Assembly: GCA_016193385.1 (NCBI GenBank)
Contig: JACPSF010000014.1
Coordinates: 1 to 9,345, forward strand
Source: Deltaproteobacteria bacterium
GTDB taxonomy: Bacteria > Desulfobacterota_B > Binatia > UBA9968
Direction of reading: 5' to 3'
Length of the DNA: 9,345 nucleotides
Of this stretch, positions 1 to 6,040 are shown piece after piece. The notes under the pieces were generated by a model. The model had not been told where the DNA came from. It ran no database searches and saw only the letters and a list, made by a program, of their open reading frames with translations. Every line of letters begins with the position of its first letter. Within the stretch, counting starts at the first letter, position 1. Made by a program: the position numbers and the translations under genes.

Positions 1-247
1 TGTTTGTCATCGCTCGACGAAACAATTCGACAACCGCAGCCCGCTCCAAGAGCCAGGTATCCAAATTGCGCGAGGGCAGACCGCAAGCTGCGCTGTGGTA
101 GGAAGGGTCGATGTAATCGGGACCCACCTTAAACGGCTGGACCCGATAGCCTTTCCGGCAGAGCGCCGCCATGATTCCTGTCGCCACCGTGGTTTTTCCC
201 ACGCCGCTATGAGTACCAGCGATGACAAAAGCGGAGAAACGGTTCAT
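1..247 (-). CDS. cbiA: Cobyrinate a,c-diamide synthase CbiA/CobB, N-terminal part (runs off the left edge)
   Basis: The reading frame starts at the ATG at 247-245 and stays open to the window edge, giving about 82 residues of a protein usually near 450 or more. It shows the P-loop [10 protein letters not shown] (residues 11-20) and then KVGPDYIDP (40-48), the hallmark start of the CbiA/CobB/CobQ glutamine amidotransferase family. Members use ATP and glutamine to amidate cobyrinate side chains in the cytoplasm. The continuation SYHSAACG and NLDTWLL matches a,c-diamide synthases better than cobyric acid synthase CobQ. The start overlaps the stop of the upstream phosphatase gene as ATGA (244-247), which implies translational coupling. 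The C-terminal amidotransferase domain is outside the window. The visible part is intact; hydrogenobyrinate versus cobyrinate specificity cannot be read from it. Confidence 0.93.
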   Translation of the reverse strand, partial: MNRFSAFVIAGTHSGVGKTTVATGIMAALCRKGYRVQPFKVGPDYIDPSYHSAACGLPSRNLDTWLLERAAVVELFRRAMTN

Positions 248-879
248 AGCCCGTTCACCAACCGGACCACAGCCCCCTGCGGGTAATAGTCAAGAATATT
301 CAGGCAGCCGTAGTCCTGTTCAAAGCAAAAGAAATTTTTCAGTTCCAGTCCGAGGGCGTGCAGCAGGATCATCCGATTGACTCCCCCATGGCCCACAAGC
401 GCAATTCTTTCTCCCTGGTGCCTCTCCAAGGTGTTTTGCAAGGCCTGCATCACCCTTTGCTCCAGCTCTCTTAAGGACTCGGCCCCAGGCGGACAGTAGC
501 CAATCCAATTATTCATCAGCTCGTCCAGCTCTACCGCGAACCGCTCTTTGATTTCTTTCAGATTCAGTCCCTCAAAAACCCCGAACTTTTTTTCTCTGAA
601 TTCCGCTAGCGGCGGCGCCGGGGTGATGTCGAGATAGTGAGCGATGATCCGAGCTCCTTCCAGGGAGCGCCGCAAGTCGCTCGAATAAAGGGCTGTTATT
701 CTCTCACCCCTAAGTCTCTGTCCCAGGCGATGGGATTGGGCAATTCCTTCTTCTGTCAGCTCCACGTCATCGTGGCCATTGATTCTTTTCTCGTCGTGTC
801 CCCGCACCTGTCCGTGGCGCATTAAGTAAAGCCGTGTGGGCTTTATCAAGCGCCCGGTTGTGAACGGAATGAGGGTCAT
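244..879 (-). CDS. cobC: CobC-type histidine phosphatase (alpha-ribazole phosphatase / adenosylcobalamin-5'-phosphate phosphatase)
   Basis: This is a 211-residue cytoplasmic histidine phosphatase (phosphoglycerate mutase superfamily). The RHG motif is at residues 21-23 with His22 as the expected phosphoacceptor. SSDLRRS (66-72), Glu96 in a [10 protein letters not shown] stretch, and the second histidine in VGHGGVNRM (His164) complete the catalytic set. [13 protein letters not shown] near the C-terminus is typical of CobC-like members. In the pathway it removes the 5' phosphate left on alpha-ribazole or on the CobS product, which fits its place directly after cobS. I chose the ATG at 879; a TTG at 909 would add ten residues and overlap cobS, but it has no better ribosome binding site. 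The stop overlaps the cbiA start (ATGA). Length is normal and no lesion is visible. Broad phosphoglycerate-mutase-like activity cannot be excluded by sequence; context supports CobC. Confidence 0.88.
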   Translation of the reverse strand: MTLIPFTTGRLIKPTRLYLMRHGQVRGHDEKRINGHDDVELTEEGIAQSHRLGQRLRGERITALYSSDLRRSLEGARIIAHYLDITPAPPLAEFREKKFGVFEGLNLKEIKERFAVELDELMNNWIGYCPPGAESLRELEQRVMQALQNTLERHQGERIALVGHGGVNRMILLHALGLELKNFFCFEQDYGCLNILDYYPQGAVVRLVNGL

Positions 880-895
880 CTCGACTCGCAGTTTT

Positions 896-1548
896 TTAAA
901 CTGAAGCAAAAATTACTAGAGCCAAGGTCTCGCTCAACTCACCGACCGCCCCGAACGTATCTCCGGTCACACCGCCCAGGCGACGGTGCAAGTAATTCCT
1001 GCAGAGAAGCGTTAAGAGCGCCACCGAAAGGGCGATCCATAAGCCTGTTCGTGGCGAAAAAATAGCGATCAATACGAGCGTGAAAAGCGTTGCCAGAGAG
1101 AGATGCCATGCACGCACATTTTCCACCATCATCTGCCCCAACCCCGCGTGCGCCGCTTCGGAACCATAAGCCAAGACCACCATTGCCCAGCGGCCTAATA
1201 CCGGCGCCAGAAGGAGTCCTTGCCACTCTTTCATGACCGCTATCGCATGAAACTTGAATGCGAGGACGACCACAACCGCGGCCAGGCCAAAAATCCCGAT
1301 GCGGCTATCATCCATCGCCTGGAGAGCCTCTTTCGGACCACCCTTCGCCCCCAGGCCGTCAAAGGTGTCACCCAGTCCATCCAAGTGAAGAGCGCGAGTG
1401 AGCAGTATCATGAGGGTGACCAGGGTGATACTTAAGAGGGCAGGGGGAAGAGAGATGCTGACCTGCCGATTTCTTCTGGGGTACTCTTGAGTGACTTAGG
1501 CCAGGGAAAAATAGTTAAAAAGCGAAGCGCTATCCAAAAGGGCTTCAT
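896..1548 (-). pseudogene. cobS: Adenosylcobinamide-GDP ribazoletransferase CobS, split by an apparent internal deletion and frameshift
   Basis: CobS is the membrane enzyme that joins adenosylcobinamide-GDP to alpha-ribazole (phosphate). The true N-terminus starts at the ATG at 1548-1546, overlapping the cobT stop as ATGA, and reads MKPFWIALRFLTIFPWPKS and onward to SLFPL (residue 36), then PS and a TAA at 1432-1434. This is the family's usual start up to the FPL(V/I)G motif. The rest continues in another frame, readable from about 1450 (LPPALLSITLVTLMILLT) through the signature HLDGLGDTFDGLG, MDDSRIGIFG and LGGVTGDTFGAVGE to the TAA at 896-898. About 20 residues, roughly the first transmembrane helix after FPL, are missing between the two parts, and the frame changes. 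A single-base error alone would not restore normal length (about 245 residues). An internal ATG at 1411 could start a 171-residue truncated protein, which would lack the N-terminal part. All other motifs are well preserved, so the damage looks recent or artificial. Confidence 0.87.
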
Positions 1549-2600
1549 CGTTTTTTTCCCGAAACCGCGGCTGTTTCAAAGGTCGCCATCTCGCGGAGTA
1601 TCTTTACCCCGGCCTCAACCAGGCCCATGGCGACGACAGCCCCGGTTCCCTCTCCCAAACGCATCCCGAGATCCAAAAGAGGAGAAAGACCCATTTCCTC
1701 CAGCATGAAACGGTGGCCACACTCCGCGGAGAGGTGAGAGGCGAAAAGGAAATCCTTTACAGCCGGGCTCCAGCGATAGGACAAAAGAGCCGCAGCCGTA
1801 GAGATGTAGCCGTCAAGAACCAAAGGGATACGATGGGCCGCGGCGCCTAAGATGAGCCCCGCTATGGCTCCGATCTCCAATCCACCCACCTTCGCTAAGA
1901 CATCAAGCGAATCATGGGGATCAGGCCGGTTGAGCAACAGCCCCTTCTCAGTGGTGTTGACCTTTCTTTCCCAAGTGGCGGTATCGATCCCCGTTCCTCT
2001 CCCCGCAACCGTGCGCACCGAGACCCCTGTGAGCGCGCAGAAGATCGCTGCCGCGCTGGTAGTGTTGCCGATACCCATATCGCCAGCGCCAAGAAGAAAG
2101 AGCTCTTTGGTGGCGGCCTCCTGGGCCAGACGAATTCCTGTCTCCACGGACTGCAAGGCTTCCTCCCGCGTCATAGCAGGACCCCGGGCGAAATTGGCGA
2201 CCCCGGGTTTAATTTTAAACGAGCGGAGCAGCTCAAGAGGGGGAAACTGGTGGTCTACACCCATGTCGATGACATCCACATCCACACCGAAGTGGCGCGA
2301 CAATACGTTGATGGCCGCACCCCCGTTAAGAAAGTTGTAGGTCATCTGAGCTGTAACTTCCCTTGGGTATGCGCTAACCCCCTCTTCGGTCACCCCATGA
2401 TCTGCAGCGAAGACAAAGACCCGCTTGCGTCCCAGGCGGGGCGGGACTTCGCCCTGAATACACGCCACCCCTAAAGCCATCTCCTCCAACCTCCCCAGAC
2501 TCCCTTGGGGTTTGGTTAGCCGATCCAAGCGCCTTTGCGCCTCGGACTCAACAGAGCGGTCCAAGGGGAGGATCCTTTTCAGTGTCTCTTCTAGAAGCAT
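1545..2600 (-). CDS. cobT: Nicotinate-nucleotide--dimethylbenzimidazole phosphoribosyltransferase CobT
   Basis: This 351-residue cytoplasmic enzyme moves phosphoribose from nicotinate mononucleotide to the lower-ligand base, giving the alpha-riboside phosphate used by CobS. Its start fits the family: LTKPQGSLGRLEEMA near residues 28-42, then FAADHGVTEEGVSAYP (64-79), LLGAGDMGIGNTTSAAAI (169-186), VAGRGTG (198-204) and LDLGMRLGEGTGA near the end. Glu317 in GEGTGA falls at the same number as the catalytic base of Salmonella CobT. The start is the ATG at 2600, preceded by a strong Shine-Dalgarno (AAAGGAGAGGAA). A longer reading to 2702 only runs through the tail of cobU in another frame. Its beginning overlaps the displaced true end of cobU (2591) and its stop overlaps the cobS start, so coupling is likely. 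The gene appears intact although the genes on both sides are damaged. Confidence 0.96.
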   Translation of the reverse strand: MLLEETLKRILPLDRSVESEAQRRLDRLTKPQGSLGRLEEMALGVACIQGEVPPRLGRKRVFVFAADHGVTEEGVSAYPREVTAQMTYNFLNGGAAINVLSRHFGVDVDVIDMGVDHQFPPLELLRSFKIKPGVANFARGPAMTREEALQSVETGIRLAQEAATKELFLLGAGDMGIGNTTSAAAIFCALTGVSVRTVAGRGTGIDTATWERKVNTTEKGLLLNRPDPHDSLDVLAKVGGLEIGAIAGLILGAAAHRIPLVLDGYISTAAALLSYRWSPAVKDFLFASHLSAECGHRFMLEEMGLSPLLDLGMRLGEGTGAVVAMGLVEAGVKILREMATFETAAVSGKKR

Positions 2601-3042
2601 TTCCTCTCCTTTACTACCACTGGCACTCCTGCCACCATGAGAATGATCTCCGAAACTGTCGTGCCAGGGGGTTATCGGGAACGATCCCCCACCCCACCTC
2701 ATTCGTCACGAAAAAAAGATGAAAGTTGAGTCGAGGGAGTCCCTGAATGAGATCTTCTGTCGCCTTCACAACACTCTCCTCACCCCGTTGAATCAGAAAA
2801 TTACTGACCCATAGCGTGAGGCAATCAACAACAGCGCAATCGACCTTGCCTTGGTGCTCCGCCAATGCGCTCCCAATTTCTAACGGCTCCTCGACGGTGA
2901 CCCACCGCTCTCCCCGCCTTTTTCTATGCTCAGCTATCCGACGCGCCATTTCGTCATCCCCTGGCTCGGCTGTGGCGACATAGAGGAGTTTGGTGCCCAA
3001 TCTGACGGCACGTTCTTCGGCATACCCACTTTTTCCCGAGGC
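2591..3042 (-). pseudogene. cobU: CobU segment: adenosylcobinamide kinase / guanylyltransferase, broken at both ends
   Basis: CobU phosphorylates adenosylcobinamide and then guanylylates it. Recognisable parts are SGKSGYAEERA, KLLYVATAEPGDDEMARRIAEHR, the WVTVEEPLEI stretch, VDCAVVDCLTLWVSNFL and VTNEVGWGIVPDNPLARQF. The usual start (an ILVTGGAR element) is absent: CobD sequence runs straight into SGKS, so the P-loop reads FRVASGKS in place of GGARSGKS. The histidine of EMxxRIxxHR is kept; it aligns next to the guanylylated His46 of Salmonella CobU. After ARQFR, about 15 residues (normally a GRVNQRLAAAAD-like element) are missing and the frame changes. The genuine end EIILMVAGVPVVVKERKCF is readable at 2594-2650 and stops with TAG at 2591-2593, overlapping the cobT start by 10 bases. 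In the fused frame, translation stops at 2614 after a few unrelated residues. Kinase activity from this copy is unlikely. Confidence 0.85.
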
Positions 3043-4977
3043 CACACGGAAATATTTTGCCCCTAGTCCAGCAAAAGAATCGCACGCCCGAATAAGGATT
3101 TTTCTTTGCAGGAGAAACGAGCGGAGTTCCAAAGCGTTACGCTCCTTGTCTTCTAAGCCCACGAGCACAAAATTCGCGCTTGAAGGATACGGCTGAAGGC
3201 CCTTAACCTTGGATAAACCTTTTAGCAAGAGGGGTCTTTCCTGCTCCAGCCATTGTGTCGTCTTTGACCTGAATGTTGCGTCGGCGAGACAGGCCAGGGC
3301 GACCCTTTGCGCCGGTCCATTGACAGACCAAGGTTCCTGGTATGAGGCAAGCAGCTTTACCACGTGGTCCTGGGCCAAAACATAACCGATCCGCAGTCCC
3401 GGCAGAGCGTAATACTTGGTTAGGGAACGAAGCACAACAAGATACGGATTCCGCTGAATCAGCTCTTTCACTGACTCACTTTCTACGAAGTCCATGAAAG
3501 CCTCATCGACAACCAGAAAGATTTTTTTCCTGAGCGCACGCCCGGCGATCTCTTCCAAGGCTGCTTTTGAGATGATCTGCCCGGTCACGCTATTGGGATT
3601 GGAGAGAAATACCATGCCCAGATCGTTCTTCCACCCCTCCATGAATTCTTCCACGGGAAGCCTGAAGTCACGCTCAGGCGAGAGAATATAAGATCGGACT
3701 TCTGTCCCTACCAGTTTTAGGGCATTGCTATACTCGGAGAAGGCCGGAAGGACCACAAGCGCCTTGCGGGGACGCAGCGCGCGGCAAAGCAGATAAATCA
3801 GTTGGGTCGATCCATTCCCCAGATACACCTCTTCTGCCTTCACTCCGTGGTGCCGTGCCAGCTCCTCTCTCAATTTGTGGACCTCCACATCGGGATAGCG
3901 CGAAATCTCCCCATAGCTTTTGAGAAAAGCCCTGCGGGCCGCCGGAGGGGGCCCCATGGGATTGATGCTGGCGCTAAAGTCGGTGATTTCCTCCGGATCC
4001 AGGCCCGTCTTTCTTGCCCAGTTCAGGAGGAGCAAGAAAGTCGTCAGCGAGACTGTTGTTGTGACTAGACATAGCGATCGGGCCTCCTTTAACATACCTA
4101 TATGGACTTGAGTCCTTTCCTCACCAATGTCGGGCTTCAAGACTTCCCGGCCGAAGTAGATGCTCGGACCTCCTAGTCTGATCCCCAGAGCGCCCGCAAG
4201 GGCCGACTCCGGATAGCCGGCATTAGGACTAAGATGGTTTCCATGATCGCGCCACAAAACCCGGAGAGCGCCCACGCCATCCAACCGCAAGAGAGAAGCC
4301 GCCACTACAATGAAAAGGGCTGTTAGCCGCGCCGGAAGGAAGTTCAAGAGGTCATCCAGCCGGGCGGCGAACCGGCCGAAGTACAGGTATCGCTCCGTTC
4401 GGTAACCAATCATGGAATCCAGTGTGTTCACTGCCTTGTACACCATAGCCAACGGTATTCCCCCTAAAAAAAGATAAAATAGAGGTGCCACGATGCCATC
4501 ACAGGTGCTCTCGGCTGAGGACTCCAAAGCGGCGCGTAGCACCTTGTCCTTGCTTAAGGAGCGGGTCTCACGCCCAACAATGTGAGAGAGCTGGCTTTGG
4601 GCCTCGGTCAGGTTCTCGTTGCGTAACGGCTTTTCTATTCGGGCTATTGCATCGAGGAGGCCGCGCATGGCGAGAGTCGTTGACGCTAAACCCACAGTGG
4701 CAAGAAAGGACAGGAATGGTGGCAGAAGGGAAAAGATAGAAACCAACGCCCAAGCGCTTCCGCCGGAAAGCCCGACCAGTATAAGTGTAATGAACGTCCC
4801 CGCCAGGAAATCCCTGCCCGCTTTCCCAGTCCAAAGAAGCCGCTCTCCCCGGGCAATAAACTTTCCCATCAGGACCACCGGATGGGGAAGCCAGCGAGGA
4901 TCGCCAATGGCAAGATCCAGAAGAAGAGCACTCACAAGAAGCGCTGCGGAAGAATCTAAAAACGCCTGCCACACCAT
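2614..4977 (-). CDS. Fused CbiB-CobD-CobU open reading frame (adenosylcobinamide-phosphate synthase, threonine-phosphate decarboxylase, damaged adenosylcobinamide kinase)
   Basis: One uninterrupted frame of 787 codons from the ATG at 4977 carries three consecutive nucleotide-loop enzymes, whose segments are described in separate entries. The activities are successive: CobD makes (R)-1-amino-2-propanol phosphate, CbiB attaches it to the corrinoid, and CobU phosphorylates and guanylylates the product. No stop codon and no start signal lies between the parts. However, each joint lacks conserved family ends: the CobD N-terminus (usually with a HGG motif), the CobD C-terminal helix, and the CobU N-terminus with the glycine half of its P-loop. 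The frame ends early at TAG 2614-2616, because the genuine CobU tail is in another frame. The fusion is therefore more likely the product of deletions than a designed trifunctional protein, although channelling by a fused enzyme would make biochemical sense. A TTG at 4992 is an alternative start that would overlap btuC by 7 bases. Confidence 0.8.
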   Translation of the reverse strand: MVWQAFLDSSAALLVSALLLDLAIGDPRWLPHPVVLMGKFIARGERLLWTGKAGRDFLAGTFITLILVGLSGGSAWALVSIFSLLPPFLSFLATVGLASTTLAMRGLLDAIARIEKPLRNENLTEAQSQLSHIVGRETRSLSKDKVLRAALESSAESTCDGIVAPLFYLFLGGIPLAMVYKAVNTLDSMIGYRTERYLYFGRFAARLDDLLNFLPARLTALFIVVAASLLRLDGVGALRVLWRDHGNHLSPNAGYPESALAGALGIRLGGPSIYFGREVLKPDIGEERTQVHIGMLKEARSLCLVTTTVSLTTFLLLLNWARKTGLDPEEITDFSASINPMGPPPAARRAFLKSYGEISRYPDVEVHKLREELARHHGVKAEEVYLGNGSTQLIYLLCRALRPRKALVVLPAFSEYSNALKLVGTEVRSYILSPERDFRLPVEEFMEGWKNDLGMVFLSNPNSVTGQIISKAALEEIAGRALRKKIFLVVDEAFMDFVESESVKELIQRNPYLVVLRSLTKYYALPGLRIGYVLAQDHVVKLLASYQEPWSVNGPAQRVALACLADATFRSKTTQWLEQERPLLLKGLSKVKGLQPYPSSANFVLVGLEDKERNALELRSFLLQRKILIRACDSFAGLGAKYFRVASGKSGYAEERAVRLGTKLLYVATAEPGDDEMARRIAEHRKRRGERWVTVEEPLEIGSALAEHQGKVDCAVVDCLTLWVSNFLIQRGEESVVKATEDLIQGLPRLNFHLFFVTNEVGWGIVPDNPLARQFRRSFSWWQECQW
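3043..4023 (-). other. cobD: CobD segment: L-threonine-O-3-phosphate decarboxylase (PLP fold type I), both ends missing, middle domain of the fused frame
   Basis: About 327 residues similar to HisC-type aminotransferases of the CobD group, which decarboxylate threonine phosphate to (R)-1-amino-2-propanol phosphate. Visible motifs are DFSASINPMGPPP, RYPDVEVHKLREELA, YLGNGSTQLIYLL, LSNPNSVTGQ, LVVDEAFMDF and LRSLTKYYALPGLRIGY, with the PLP-binding lysine in SLTK, and SSANFVLV. It ends at the AGLGAKYFRVA motif. Compared with ordinary CobD (about 360 residues), the first ten or so residues with the usual HGG element are absent, as is the terminal helix after FRVA. The catalytic core is complete, so decarboxylase activity is conceivable. 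An ordinary HisC is less likely given DFSASINPMGPP and the context. Confidence 0.9.
4006..4043. repeat. Inverted repeat spanning the CbiB/CobD seam
   Basis: The arms are 4006-4017 (cgtctttcttgc) and 4032-4043 (gcaagaaagtcg). They pair over 12 positions with one mismatch, including a perfect 9-base core, around a 14-base loop. The point where CbiB-like sequence ends and CobD-like sequence begins lies in the loop. No T-run follows, so it does not look like an intrinsic terminator. It may have promoted the deletion or be chance. Confidence 0.6.
4024..4977 (-). other. cbiB: CbiB segment: adenosylcobinamide-phosphate synthase, N-terminal domain of the fused frame
   Basis: About 318 residues, the usual length of CbiB/CobD integral membrane proteins. 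It starts MVWQAFLDSSAALLVSALLL and shows LLLDLAIGDPRWLPHPVVLMG, IVGRETRSLSKDKVLRAALE, ESTCDGIVAPLFYLFLGGIP, YKAVNTLDSMIGYRTERY, HGNHLSPNAGYPESALAGAL and IRLGGPSIYFG, all standard family motifs in the standard order. Several hydrophobic stretches fit membrane helices. The enzyme condenses cobyric acid with aminopropanol phosphate (or aminopropanol). The domain is essentially complete up to the last hydrophobic stretch (LTTFLLLL); instead of a stop it runs directly into CobD sequence. The start at 4977 leaves 8 bases after the btuC stop. No clear Shine-Dalgarno is visible, so translation may be coupled to btuC. Confidence 0.92.
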
Positions 4978-4985
4978 GGGATATT

Positions 4986-6023
4986 TTACCAACTCAAAGT
5001 CTTCCGTCCCCGGTTTAGGAGATAGAGGAAAAACGGGACGCCGACAAAGGAGGTGACTACCCCCAGACGGATCTCCTCTAGAGGAAAAAGGGTGCGCGTG
5101 AGGTAATCGGACCAGATGAGAAAGATGGCCCCTCCAAGAAAACTCCCATAGAGTAAAACTCTATGATCCGGTCCGAGGAGAAGGCGCACTACATGAGGAA
5201 CCACGAGTCCCACAAAGCCAATGACCCCGCTTACCGAGACCACAACCCCGGTTATCATGGATGTAAGAAGGAGAAGGATTTGGGTGAGACGCTTGGTATC
5301 TATCCCGAGTGTCCTGGCGCTTTCTTCCCCGCTCGATATCAGGATATTGAGCTCGCGAGAGAGATTGAGTAGCAAAAGGCTCCCCAGACAGACCGGAATG
5401 GCAATGATCCTCAAGTGCTCCCACCCCCTTCCATCCAACCCTCCCATCAACCAAAAAAGGGTCTCACGTAAGAGAAATAGGTTCCTTGTGAGACTCAATA
5501 GAAGTGATGTCAATGCGGAAAGTAGGGCGCTGACTGCCAAACCAGACAGAAGGAGCGCTGAGAGAGGAATCGCCCCTTTTTGGCTCGCAAGGACATAAAC
5601 CAACGAGACTGCTGCTAGAGAACCTAAAAAGGCCATACCGGGCAAAACAAAGATATGCTCTGAGGCAAAACCAAAGGAGAGGGCAATCACAGCACCCAAT
5701 GCCCCGCCGCTCGAAACCCCAAGGATGCCAGGATCGGCCAAGCCATTGCGGAAAAGGGCCTGCATGACCGCGCCTGAAAGCGCCAACCCTCCCCCCACGA
5801 GGGCAGCGACCAGGACTCTGGGTAAACGGATATGGAGCACGATAGCCTCCAGCCTGGGATCGACATTAGAGGAGAGGAAAGGTAGCTGGCTAAAAAAGAT
5901 CGAACCGATATCCCTGAGCGGAATAACCACTGTCCCTTTCGCTGTCGTAAGCCCAACACTGACGCCCAGGAGAAGTAACAAGAAGAGGAGCCATCCTGCC
6001 CGACGGAGTTGAATTCGACTCAT
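4986..6023 (-). CDS. btuC: BtuC-type corrinoid ABC transporter permease (FecCD family)
   Basis: A 345-residue polytopic membrane protein of the FecCD/BtuC family, which forms the inner-membrane channel for vitamin B12, heme or siderophore uptake. Family features include RLPRVLVAALVGGGLALSGA, MQALFRNGLADPGILGVSSG, the cytoplasmic SGEESARTLGI stretch that contacts the ATPase, GVIGFVGLVVPHVVRLLLGP, and LGVVTSFVGVPFFLYLL near the end. Length and motif order are normal. I chose the ATG at 6023 because AGGAAGG stands five bases before it; a TTG at 6044 overlapping the btuF stop is an alternative. Position between btuF and corrinoid genes points to corrinoid import. The partner ATPase gene btuD, usually next in such operons, is not here: cbiB begins at once. 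Confidence 0.93.
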   Translation of the reverse strand: MSRIQLRRAGWLLFLLLLLGVSVGLTTAKGTVVIPLRDIGSIFFSQLPFLSSNVDPRLEAIVLHIRLPRVLVAALVGGGLALSGAVMQALFRNGLADPGILGVSSGGALGAVIALSFGFASEHIFVLPGMAFLGSLAAVSLVYVLASQKGAIPLSALLLSGLAVSALLSALTSLLLSLTRNLFLLRETLFWLMGGLDGRGWEHLRIIAIPVCLGSLLLLNLSRELNILISSGEESARTLGIDTKRLTQILLLLTSMITGVVVSVSGVIGFVGLVVPHVVRLLLGPDHRVLLYGSFLGGAIFLIWSDYLTRTLFPLEEIRLGVVTSFVGVPFFLYLLNRGRKTLSW

Positions 6024-6040
6024 GGGATCCTTCCTGGACT

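Noticed and set aside
896..1411. A complete short CobS starting at the ATG at 1411
   Set aside because: The true family N-terminus is readable just upstream in another frame and overlaps the cobT stop, so the short frame is the remainder of a broken gene and not a normal start.
1439..1451. Programmed ribosomal frameshift at the C5 run in cobS
   Set aside because: A minus-one shift would join the frames, but the string does not fit a classic slippery heptamer, and the joined product would still lack about 20 residues including a membrane helix.
1852..2474. Long plus-strand open frames opposite cobT
   Set aside because: They mirror the coding strand of a well-conserved CobT gene, have no recognisable motifs and no start signals; the same holds for all other plus-strand frames here.
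1545..2702. Longer N-terminus for CobT starting at 2702
   Set aside because: The extra 34 residues are an out-of-frame reading of the cobU tail; the ATG at 2600 has a strong Shine-Dalgarno and matches the family start.
4006..4043. Intrinsic terminator or attenuator at the hairpin
   Set aside because: It lies inside an open frame, has no following T-run on the minus strand, and further operon genes follow.
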